Source: Candidatus Omnitrophota bacterium
Lineage (GTDB): Bacteria; Omnitrophota; Gorgyraeia; Zapsychrales; Fredricksoniimonadaceae
Assembly (NCBI GenBank): GCA_016196515.1
Contig: JACPXN010000002.1
Span: 1-17,426 of the forward strand
Reading direction: 5' to 3'
Length of the DNA stretch: 17,426 nt
Within the stretch, counting starts at the first letter, position 1, and each line of letters starts with the position of its first letter. This document shows, one piece after another, positions 8,015-14,215 of the stretch. Made by a program: the position numbers and the translations under genes. The notes below the pieces were generated by a model that was not told the origin of the DNA, made no database searches, and saw only the letters and a list, made by a program, of their open reading frames with translations.

Positions 8015-8044
8015 AGTATATCACCGCCCGCGCGTGGGCTTCAA
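8015..8044 (-). promoter_or_regulatory. Sigma-70-like promoter inside the end of purE, predicted leaderless start of the pyrophosphatase
   Basis: On the minus strand TTGAAG (8044-8039, 4 of 6 to consensus), an 18-base spacer and TATACT (8020-8015, 5 of 6), followed by exactly six bases (AATTCT) and the ATG at 8008. The -10 to ATG geometry is the same as for the response regulator promoter. The -35 box lies inside the last codons of purE. The -35 is weak, so confidence is moderate. Confidence 0.45.
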
Positions 8045-8560
8045 CATGTTTCGGAAACCTTTTTCCTTGATGGCCGCGGCCGAGGTCTCGACTTTTTTCT
8101 TAAGGGCCACCTTATGAATTTTCAAACGGCGGGCCACGGACGCGTCAAAAGTCCCGATGATCTCGGCGGCCAGGACCCCGGCATTCCGAGCACCGTTGAC
8201 GGCCACGGTCGCCACGGGGATCCCATCGGGCATTTGCACGATGGACAACAGGGAATCCAACCCTTCCAGAGAATTGCCGGACTTAATCGGTACGCCCACG
8301 ACGGGAAGCGTTGTTAAGGAAGCCACCATGCCCGGCGCATGCGCGGCCCCGCCGGCGCCGGCAATGATGACCTTAAGACCACGCCCTTCGGCCTTTTGAG
8401 CATAATCAAACATGCGTTTGGGCGAGCGGTGCGCCGAAACGACGGTGAGCTCATAGGGGATAACGAACGCGTCCAGAACATCCGCCGCACCGGACATGAT
8501 CGCCAGATCGCTTTGACTGCCCATGATGATGCCGACCAATGGTTTCTTTATTTTTTTCAT
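8021..8560 (-). CDS. purE: N5-carboxyaminoimidazole ribonucleotide mutase PurE (class I)
   Basis: Converts N5-CAIR to CAIR in de novo purine synthesis, in the cytoplasm. Length 179 aa is close to bacterial class I PurE (about 165-170) with a short basic C-terminal extension (KKKVETSAAAIKEKGFRNMLKPTRGR). Signatures are GSQSDL (14-19), the SAHRSP motif (42-47) with the catalytic histidine H44, AGGAAHAPGM (69-78), and NGARNAGVLAAEI (122-134). The ATG at 8560 is preceded by AGGAG (8571-8567) at six bases spacing, which fixes the start. No purK is next to it. It follows the phosphorylase gene by about 25-30 bases and precedes the pyrophosphatase by 12, so read-through is likely in both directions. 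Confidence 0.95.
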   Translation of the reverse strand: MKKIKKPLVGIIMGSQSDLAIMSGAADVLDAFVIPYELTVVSAHRSPKRMFDYAQKAEGRGLKVIIAGAGGAAHAPGMVASLTTLPVVGVPIKSGNSLEGLDSLLSIVQMPDGIPVATVAVNGARNAGVLAAEIIGTFDASVARRLKIHKVALKKKVETSAAAIKEKGFRNMLKPTRGR

Positions 8561-8569
8561 TTTGATCTC

Positions 8570-8589
8570 CTGTACGGGCCGGCCCCTAC
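8570..8589. repeat. Short palindromic repeat CTGTAC-GGGCCGGCCC-CTAC
   Basis: A perfect ten-base palindrome GGGCCGGCCC (8576-8585) flanked by CTGTAC and CTAC. The element at 13326-13357 has the same flanks around a longer GGGC...GCCC stem, so the two are members of one dispersed family. On the minus strand this copy supplies a TAG (8588-8586) in what appears to be the original frame of the phosphorylase gene, and its other end touches the purE Shine-Dalgarno. It may act as a mRNA 3'-end hairpin. Confidence 0.65.
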
Positions 8590-8590
8590 A

Positions 8591-11500
8591 TTAACGTAAT
8601 GTCCACGCGTTCGACCTTGCCCCCGCGGATGTCCTGGGCCAAGCCTCCGGTGAACACGCCCCCTTGGACGATGACGGGTTCGCGGCTAAGCGCGTACTTG
8701 ACCATCGAACGTACCGGCTTTCGCGGCTAAGCGCGTACTTGACCATCGAACGTACCGGCTTGACGGCGCAAGGACCGAACGTGTCAACGCGCCCGGCATT
8801 ATGATACACGACCAGCGTCGTACCTAAAAATTTAAAAGCATAGGTGCCGGCCCCGAAACCCCTATCGGGTTTCAGGGTGAACATCCAGCCGGGCAGGATC
8901 GGCCTTAACTCCAGCGTCAATTCCCCTTTCGTGTCAAGCGTGAAAGGTTGATGGCCCGCGCTCATCACAAGCCACATATGCACGAACTCGGCCGTGCTTC
9001 CAGACAAACGCGCCACGAACCCCTGTCCGTGCAGATTTTTGTCCTCATGGACAGAACTGACGATGAACGAAGAATTCTCAAGGATGCTGCGGCCATAGCG
9101 GGCCGGATCCATGAACGGGACAAAGGTCGTGGCCATATCATTAAAAAACTCCCGATAAAGGCCGCGACGCAACACTTCCAGCAGATATTTGTATTCCATG
9201 TGCAGCCATATGGACCCGTTCTCAAGCCAACCGGCGGGAAAAATACGCGCGCGGCCGATCTCTTCGTTTTCCCCACAGAGGTCCGCGTTGACCCTGTACA
9301 TCCCCAATTTTCGATCGAATAATTGACTTGATCTGACCGCTTTATAAAGAGCACGCGCTTCGAAGGAACTGCTCTGGGTCCTCATGGCATGCACGAACCC
9401 TTCCAGGAACAACGGCAGGTCATGGCGTTTAAAAGCCAGCGGCCGGACATGGGGACCCTCCTCATGGGGCTTTTCCAAAATGTCGTATTGGGTGACCTCA
9501 TGGGTGAAATACGTGGCAAAAAGACTAGGGCCCTTTTGGGCGGCGGCAATGCCGGCGTCGGCGCGGGCCATGATCCTCTCACAAAATTTTTTCACGTCGT
9601 TGACCTTGACCGGTCTTTCCTCACCGGTAATACCCAAACGCACGGACTTGCGGTAATTTTCTTTCAGGTCATTGGCCTTATGCCAGTATTTCAAGGGGGT
9701 TTGTTCCAGCGACAACAAAGGACTAAGCCCTTCCAAGAAATCCGCCAATTCCACGAATACGGACACGGACTCGTGGTCTTTTAGACCGGCCTGGTCCATG
9801 GCGGCATTTAAAAAAGACCCAAGGCGCTTGACCTCAAAGGTCTCACTGATGGAAGACCCCAACAAGCCGGGCAAACCGTTGAGCGCGTCATACCAGCCCG
9901 GCTTATCGGCTTCCATCTCAACGCCGATGCCGCTGGGATCGAAGGTGGCGGCCTTGTTGGCCAGCAAACACAAAAGTTTGACCGCCAGCGTCGTGTGATA
10001 CACGTCGCCCTGGCCGTTCTTCGTCCTTAACTGATAGCCCTTGTCTTTGGCCCCGCCTACGGCGGGGTGTTCGGCCAAAGAATGGTATTGACGCACCCCG
10101 CGGCCCGTCAGGATATAACGTTTTTCACGCGGCAGGACATAGGCGTCGTTCAAAAAGAAATGAAAAACCTTTTCATCCACTAAAAGACGGCGCAGATCTT
10201 CGGGATAAACCCCCAAAAAACTTTCGATCAGATCCAGATTGTACGTCCAGTGGTCCGTCCAAAATCCTTCGCCCGGCTCGGCCTGTTCCTGTTTCCGGCA
10301 CACCCGCAGGACACGGGCCAAAAATTTTTTCACGTCCCCTTGGTCCGGCAGGAAACGGCTGACGGCCTCCAGCAGATCGCCGGGCATGAACCCTTTGACC
10401 AAAAGACCTTTCAGGGTTTCGGCACCGTCCGTCATGCCGAATTCCTTGATCAGAGCATCCGCCTGACCGGGACTGGCCACGGCAAAGGCCGTGCCTTTGA
10501 CCATCAGCGGATTATACCCGTCGGCCTGGACCAAATTCAGGAAATTGACCACCGTGGTTTCTTTGACGTGGGCGTTGAACCACACATCGTTGCGGCGGTT
10601 TTGATTGACGTCACGGTAATTGCCGTTGCCCTGGGACAGATGCGTAGGGGCCAGAATAAAAAAATTATAGTCGCGTTCCGGGTCCCCGTGTTTGCGGCTA
10701 TACACGTTAAAAGACGCGGGCCCTTCGGCGGTTTGCACAGAGATCGGAAGCCCGCCGCGCAGGACATTGTCCAAAAACGTCTGCCCCGCGTATCGATCAA
10801 AAGCGGGTTTGGCGCTATGGGTGAAACAAAGGTCCTTGATCCCGTCGATGATCTGCCGGTTGCGGACGGCTTTGGCCGCCAGATACCGGGGGTCGGCCGC
10901 CTGTTGGGCGATGGCGTTGGCTTCTTTCAGGTCGTGCGCGAAACCCGTCAAAGACGTTATTTCCTGCGACCCGCCGGCTTTAAGAACAAAGGCCGCGTGC
11001 GCCATGGCGCAGGGCGTGCGGTTGGACGTTTGCTGGATCTTGGGCACACGAAAAGGAGCATCGGACAGGAATTTTTCCGGCACCAAAAAATCACAGGCAT
11101 GTCCGAAGACCACCGCGGCCTCGACCACAGGGTCTAAAAGACCCTTGCCATCAAAAGCGAAATAAAAATTCCCCTCATGGATATGCGTGACCTGCGGCGT
11201 GTCAGCCACTTCCACCTTCAACTGGTAGAACGGTGCCTGACGCTTGAGGTTACGCACATCGGCCCAGGCCTCGGCAGTGCGCGACATGTTCTTGGAAACC
11301 GAATCCTTAAGCCCGTAAGGATTGAGGACCGGCAAACCGTCGATCATGGAAAGGGACAGCGGCTTGTCGGAAGTGTTCGCGATGGTCACGCGCCGGACAA
11401 GCGCCGCGTAATTTTCTTCCGGCATGGTGAAATAATTCACCGTCACTTTCAGCCCCAAAGAGGCGTTGACCTCCTCGATCGTCAGGTCATGGCTGGTGAG

Positions 11501-11854
11501 GATCATGCGCCGGCTGACTTTAAACGATGAAACGGAAGAATGAGCGAACGGCTCATAAAAATTTTGTTTTGGACCATACCGGGGTGATCTCCCAACCTTG
11601 ATGAAGGTGCGGAAACCCTGGATGGACGTCAGGCGCCAGGCGCGGTTGGCGGGCTGGAATTCCAAAATGGCCTTGTCTTTGGATTCGATACCGAAACTGG
11701 CAATGCCCTGGCCGCGGTTGACGTAAAAAACCCACATGGGAATGCCATACAACCCCGCAATACCCGGAAAAAAACTGGAAAGAACTTTCGCGTGATCATA
11801 ATCGTTGATGACGAAAGAACCGTCGGGATCAAGATGATATTGCTGTCGGGCCAT
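8591..11854 (-). CDS. Large inverting glycoside phosphorylase (GH94/GH149/GH161-like), C-terminus frameshifted by a 41-bp duplication
   Basis: Predicted to phosphorolyse a beta-glucan or oligoglucoside to a sugar 1-phosphate. It is 1087 aa, too long for plain cellobiose phosphorylase (about 800) and nearer to GH149 or GH161 beta-1,3-glucan phosphorylases; from memory of those proteins the N-terminus (FFPGIAGLYGIPMWVFYVNR at 28-47) looks most like GH161. Residues 413-423 (YRDVNQNRRND) are a candidate for the catalytic acid region. Later ETFEVKRL and GAGTYAFKFLGTTLVVYHN fit the barrel and C-terminal beta parts. There is no signal peptide, so it is cytoplasmic. After residue 1045 (YALSRE) the frame is shifted by a tandem duplication and 42 unrelated residues follow; removing one copy restores PVIVQGGVFTGG...VERVDITLM and a TAG at 8586, a 1075-residue protein. 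The ATG lies three bases after the deacetylase stop. Exact family and substrate are inferred. Confidence 0.82.
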   Translation of the reverse strand: MARQQYHLDPDGSFVINDYDHAKVLSSFFPGIAGLYGIPMWVFYVNRGQGIASFGIESKDKAILEFQPANRAWRLTSIQGFRTFIKVGRSPRYGPKQNFYEPFAHSSVSSFKVSRRMILTSHDLTIEEVNASLGLKVTVNYFTMPEENYAALVRRVTIANTSDKPLSLSMIDGLPVLNPYGLKDSVSKNMSRTAEAWADVRNLKRQAPFYQLKVEVADTPQVTHIHEGNFYFAFDGKGLLDPVVEAAVVFGHACDFLVPEKFLSDAPFRVPKIQQTSNRTPCAMAHAAFVLKAGGSQEITSLTGFAHDLKEANAIAQQAADPRYLAAKAVRNRQIIDGIKDLCFTHSAKPAFDRYAGQTFLDNVLRGGLPISVQTAEGPASFNVYSRKHGDPERDYNFFILAPTHLSQGNGNYRDVNQNRRNDVWFNAHVKETTVVNFLNLVQADGYNPLMVKGTAFAVASPGQADALIKEFGMTDGAETLKGLLVKGFMPGDLLEAVSRFLPDQGDVKKFLARVLRVCRKQEQAEPGEGFWTDHWTYNLDLIESFLGVYPEDLRRLLVDEKVFHFFLNDAYVLPREKRYILTGRGVRQYHSLAEHPAVGGAKDKGYQLRTKNGQGDVYHTTLAVKLLCLLANKAATFDPSGIGVEMEADKPGWYDALNGLPGLLGSSISETFEVKRLGSFLNAAMDQAGLKDHESVSVFVELADFLEGLSPLLSLEQTPLKYWHKANDLKENYRKSVRLGITGEERPVKVNDVKKFCERIMARADAGIAAAQKGPSLFATYFTHEVTQYDILEKPHEEGPHVRPLAFKRHDLPLFLEGFVHAMRTQSSSFEARALYKAVRSSQLFDRKLGMYRVNADLCGENEEIGRARIFPAGWLENGSIWLHMEYKYLLEVLRRGLYREFFNDMATTFVPFMDPARYGRSILENSSFIVSSVHEDKNLHGQGFVARLSGSTAEFVHMWLVMSAGHQPFTLDTKGELTLELRPILPGWMFTLKPDRGFGAGTYAFKFLGTTLVVYHNAGRVDTFGPCAVKPVRSMVKYALSRESRYVRWSSTRLAANPSSSKGACSPEAWPRTSAGARSNAWTLR
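8679..8760. repeat. Perfect tandem duplication of 41 bp causing a frameshift
   Basis: Bases 8679-8719 and 8720-8760 are identical, each beginning TTCGCGGCTAAGCG and ending AACGTACCGGCT. Since 41 is not a multiple of three, the second copy shifts the phosphorylase reading frame. The lack of any mismatch means the event is recent, or is an assembly error. Confidence 0.97.
10051..10067. repeat. Short GC hairpin CCCCGCC-TAC-GGCGGGG inside the phosphorylase gene
   Basis: Seven-base perfect arms around TAC, in frame, encoding part of AEHPAVGGAKDKG. It resembles a small palindromic insertion in an exposed loop, but only one copy is in the window, so its repeat nature is uncertain. Confidence 0.4.
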
Positions 11855-11857
11855 CGC

Positions 11858-12640
11858 TCAATACGCGTCCTTGGTTTTCCTGAAAAAATTATAATATCCC
11901 GATAATTTCGCCCACAAGATCAGGGCATTGTCCCCGTCCTTCATGCGGACCCTCTTAAACGCGAACAGGTCGCGGTTCAGGCGGTCCTGCCCGCGGTTGG
12001 TGGTGACCGCGGCCTTGAAACCGGCCTCTTGGACGGCTCCCTTCACTTCCTCGGTGAACCCGCCGGAAGGATAACAAAAATAATCGATCGCGTGCCCCAG
12101 ATGTTCCTCAATGATCTTTTTGCTCCCGAAGATCTCATCGCGGGCCACATCCGGCGAAACGTCAGGCAAATACACATGATGCCGCGTGTGCGCACCGGCT
12201 TTAAACCCTCGCGCGTCCATCTCCCTGACCTGGTCCCAGGTCAGAAAACCCGGGGTCCCGACTTTATCTGAGATGAGGAATTCCATGGCAGGCAAATGGT
12301 GCTTTTTAAGCACGGGGAACGCATTGGTGTAATTGTCTTCGTAACCGTCGTCGAACTGGATGACGACCGTATCGCGGGCAAAGACGCGTCCCTTTTTAAG
12401 GTCGTCGACCAGATCATCAAAACTGATGACATGATAATGGTGCTTTTTCAGAAATTTCATCTGCCGGGCAAATGACCAGGGTGTCACATTGTTCAAAGAA
12501 CGCCCGCTTGCGGCATCGGAAACATGATGATAGGTCATGACCGGCACCACATAACGGTCACGCATCCAAAACGTAAAAATAAGGACCGCGAGGACGGCTA
12601 AAACCGTCAGACCGGATAAAAAGTTTCTTATCAGACGCAT
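11858..12640 (-). CDS. Membrane-anchored NodB-type polysaccharide deacetylase (CE4)
   Basis: Expected to remove N- or O-acetyl groups from an extracytoplasmic glycan. The protein is 260 aa from the ATG at 12640, which has GAGG five bases upstream; a GTG two codons earlier is less likely. Residues about 8-25 (LSGLTVLAVLAVLIFTFW) form an uncleaved signal anchor. The family motifs are PVMTYHHVSD, the catalytic and metal motif FDDGYED (96-102, normally TFDDG), H151 and H155 in GAHTRHH completing the Asp-His-His metal site, and YPSGGF (190-195). The YHHV element places it with PgaB/IcaB-like deacetylases more than with chitin deacetylases. It sits three bases upstream of the phosphorylase gene, so the two are co-transcribed, perhaps in glycan processing. 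A MITE-like repeat ends just upstream of its Shine-Dalgarno. Confidence 0.92.
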   Translation of the reverse strand: MRLIRNFLSGLTVLAVLAVLIFTFWMRDRYVVPVMTYHHVSDAASGRSLNNVTPWSFARQMKFLKKHHYHVISFDDLVDDLKKGRVFARDTVVIQFDDGYEDNYTNAFPVLKKHHLPAMEFLISDKVGTPGFLTWDQVREMDARGFKAGAHTRHHVYLPDVSPDVARDEIFGSKKIIEEHLGHAIDYFCYPSGGFTEEVKGAVQEAGFKAAVTTNRGQDRLNRDLFAFKRVRMKDGDNALILWAKLSGYYNFFRKTKDAY

Positions 12641-12651
12641 AAACACCTCAC

Positions 12652-12788
12652 TGTCATTCCCGAATGCTTCTGTCGGGCGTAAAGCCCCGTTGGGGCCACG
12701 CCCCTTTACGGGGAATCCAGAACATTAGCCAAACTCTGGACCCCCGATAGAAACCTGCCTGCCGGCAGGCAGGCATTCGGGGGTGACA
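12652..12788. mobile_element. MITE-like repeat of 137 bp with 16-bp terminal inverted repeats
   Basis: The ends TGTCATTCCCGAATGC (12652-12667) and GCATTCGGGGGTGACA (12773-12788) are inverted repeats matching at 14 of 16 bases. The interior has no coding capacity but several further inverted repeats: GTAAAG/CTTTAC with GGGGC/GCCCC, CCAGA/TCTGG, and a full 20-bp CCTGCCTGCC palindrome beside the right end. It fills the gap between the yqeY-like gene and the deacetylase gene. I cannot see a clear target-site duplication. A transposase would have to act in trans. Confidence 0.7.
12754..12773. repeat. Second perfect copy of the 20-bp palindrome CCTGCCTGCC/GGCAGGCAGG
   Basis: Identical to 1195-1214. 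It lies inside the MITE-like element, touching its right inverted repeat, and so looks like a repeat nested within another repeat. Confidence 0.9.
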
Positions 12789-12795
12789 ATGGAAT

Positions 12796-13248
12796 TTATA
12801 ATTTAGACAATCGTTCTTTCGCCAGGACGCTGACCGCCTGGCTGTCGGCCTGGCCCGCGACCTTGGCCAAAACCTCTTTCATGACCTTGCCCATGTCCTT
12901 CATGGACGCGGCCCCGGTGGACTTGATGACTTCGTCCACAACGGCTTTCAATGCTTCCAACGGCATCGCAGCAGGCAAATAACTTTGAAGGATGCGCAGT
13001 TCCTGCTCTTCCTTGACCGCCAGGTCCTCCCTATTGCCCGCCCTGAACTGGGTGATGGAATCCTGGCGCTGTTTGACCTGTTTTTTGATAACCATGATCA
13101 TGTCTTCATCCGTGATCTTCTCAACGCGCTTGTCGATCCCAACGTTCTTGATCTCGGCGCGCAAAAAATTCAACGTCGAAGACCTTAAAGTGTCGCGGCC
13201 TTTCATGGCCTGCACGTAATCCTGGGAAATTTTGTCTTCTAACGACAT
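12796..13248 (-). CDS. YqeY/GatB-domain protein
   Basis: A small (150 aa) cytoplasmic protein of the YqeY family, which shares the tail domain of the GatB subunit of tRNA-dependent amidotransferase. A role in tRNA or amidotransferase biology is suspected for the family but not established. The match rests on the whole pattern: MSLEDKISQDYVQAMKGRD, LRSSTLNFLRAEIKN, the helical KKQVKQRQDSITQF, EEQELRILQSYLPAAM, and the C-terminal MKDMGKVMKEVLAKVAGQADSQAVS. The ATG at 13248 is preceded by a perfect AAGGAGG (13261-13255), so the start is secure. It is isolated on both sides by repeat-filled gaps of about 115 and 155 bases. Confidence 0.93.
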   Translation of the reverse strand: MSLEDKISQDYVQAMKGRDTLRSSTLNFLRAEIKNVGIDKRVEKITDEDMIMVIKKQVKQRQDSITQFRAGNREDLAVKEEQELRILQSYLPAAMPLEALKAVVDEVIKSTGAASMKDMGKVMKEVLAKVAGQADSQAVSVLAKERLSKL

Positions 13249-13264
13249 TGAAAACCTCCTTGGC

Positions 13265-13288
13265 GGGTTCGATGAATCGAACCCCTAC
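13265..13288. repeat. Inverted repeat GGGTTCGAT/ATCGAACCC followed by CTAC
   Basis: Nine-base arms (13265-13273 and 13276-13284) with a two-base centre, followed by CTAC. The right flank matches the CTGTAC...CTAC repeat family but the left flank does not, so it may be a diverged or partial member. It ends four bases from the Shine-Dalgarno of the yqeY-like gene. Confidence 0.55.
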
Positions 13289-13290
13289 GC

Positions 13291-13321
13291 ATAAAACAGG
13301 CGCGTGAAAAACTCACGCGCC
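13291..13321 (-). terminator. Probable rho-independent terminator after the coiled-coil gene
   Basis: On the minus strand a perfect nine-base stem GGCGCGTGA/TCACGCGCC (13321-13299) with loop GTTTT is followed by TGTTTTAT. It stands 44 bases after the stop of the coiled-coil protein. The T tract is short and interrupted, so efficiency may be partial. Confidence 0.55.
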
Positions 13322-13325
13322 CGGA

Positions 13326-13357
13326 CTGTACGGGCGACCCGCTAAGGTCGCCCCTAC
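13326..13357. repeat. Palindromic repeat CTGTAC-GGGCGACC...GGTCGCCC-CTAC
   Basis: Eight-base perfect arms (13332-13339 and 13346-13353) around CGCTAA, with flanks CTGTAC and CTAC identical to those at 8570-8589. It lies eight bases beyond the stop of the coiled-coil gene, in the same orientation relative to the preceding gene as the copy after the phosphorylase gene. Confidence 0.65.
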
Positions 13358-13364
13358 TAGAACC

Positions 13365-14144
13365 TTACTGCACAATTTTCACGTCGATGGCAAATGATTT
13401 GCCGTTGGTTTTCTTGATCTGTCCGTCGCGCACCAGATAACCGCTGTTGCCGTTGATGGCTTCCAGGCGGTCGCGTTCTCTTTGGGCGGCGGTCCTGGCG
13501 AAATACGCCTCCTGCTTCAGGTAACGCATACGGCTTTTGACCAATTTGATCTTACTCTGGAAAAGGGCAATCAGGGACTTGCCTTCCTCCATGTTGGCGA
13601 AATCCGCCTCAAAAGCGCGCAATTGGCTTTTCAGGTCATCCAATTCAGAAGTCACTTGCGTGTTCTTCTCCTTAAGGGCGGTGATCCTGGCCTCCAATTG
13701 CGGGATATTCTCCTGCTGGGTATCGATGCTGCTGATATCTTCTTTCAAACGGGCGTTCTCTGTCTGGGCCTGGGTGAGCATGTTCTTGGTTTGGGACAGC
13801 ATGCCCTTGGTGAGCGTCAGCTCGGCGCTGACCGTATCCAGCTGGCGGTTGACTTCTTCAAGTTTACGGGTGGTCTCCTCCAGCTGCACCTTGGTTTCCT
13901 TATACTTCCGGACGTAAGCGCGATAATCCACGCTTTGCTGGGCCAAAGATGTCAAGGCCATGTCTGTTGAGTGCACCAGGATACGGGAATTATGTTCCTG
14001 CAAATTGAGGACATAAACGGTCAGGGCGATCATGACCACCGACAGGATAAGGCCGGCGCTGCGCTTCAAACGGGCCTTCTGCTGTCTGCCATCGGTGAAA
14101 GGTTTAAGTTTTGATTCCTGTTCATTCAATACACTTTCTGCCAC
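13365..14144 (-). CDS. Single-pass membrane protein with long periplasmic coiled coil, unknown function
   Basis: I do not recognise a family. The protein is 259 aa from a GTG at 14144, chosen because AAGGAGG (14155-14149) sits four bases before it and because the region upstream overlaps the preceding gene and a promoter. A basic cytoplasmic N-terminus (MAESVLNEQESKLKPFTDGRQQ) is followed by one membrane helix (about 29-47, SAGLILSVVMIALTVYVL). A coiled coil of about 120 residues follows (75-190), rich in Leu, Lys, Glu and Gln with no proline except one in ENIPQLE. A small, probably beta-rich tail ends it (NSGYLVRDGQIKKTNGKSFAIDVKIVQ). By topology it should project into the periplasm. It lies 71 bases after the RND pump gene but has its own promoter and terminator, so a link to efflux is not implied. 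Confidence 0.8.
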   Translation of the reverse strand: MAESVLNEQESKLKPFTDGRQQKARLKRSAGLILSVVMIALTVYVLNLQEHNSRILVHSTDMALTSLAQQSVDYRAYVRKYKETKVQLEETTRKLEEVNRQLDTVSAELTLTKGMLSQTKNMLTQAQTENARLKEDISSIDTQQENIPQLEARITALKEKNTQVTSELDDLKSQLRAFEADFANMEEGKSLIALFQSKIKLVKSRMRYLKQEAYFARTAAQRERDRLEAINGNSGYLVRDGQIKKTNGKSFAIDVKIVQ

Positions 14145-14148
14145 TTGT

Positions 14149-14155
14149 CCTCCTT
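14149..14155 (-). promoter_or_regulatory. Ribosome binding site fixing a GTG start
   Basis: AAGGAGG on the minus strand, four bases before GTG at 14144. It supports GTG as the start of the coiled-coil protein over the longer reading frame beginning at 14219, which has no such signal. Confidence 0.75.
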
Positions 14156-14180
14156 GAAGTTCTATTGATAAAAGTAAATT

Positions 14181-14209
14181 AGTATATCGCCGGGCAGGAT
14201 AAATGACAA
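14181..14209 (-). promoter_or_regulatory. Sigma-70-like promoter for the coiled-coil gene
   Basis: TTGTCA (14209-14204, 5 of 6), a 17-base spacer and TATACT (14186-14181, 5 of 6) on the minus strand, directly after the RND gene stop. The expected start near 14174 gives a leader of about 30 bases that contains the Shine-Dalgarno. This is the best promoter match in the window. Confidence 0.7.
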
Positions 14210-14215
14210 GAAAAA

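Noticed and set aside
10250..11137. Plus-strand reading frame of 295 aa opposite the phosphorylase
   Set aside because: Complement of strongly biased codons, with no motif; the minus-strand protein is clearly the real one.
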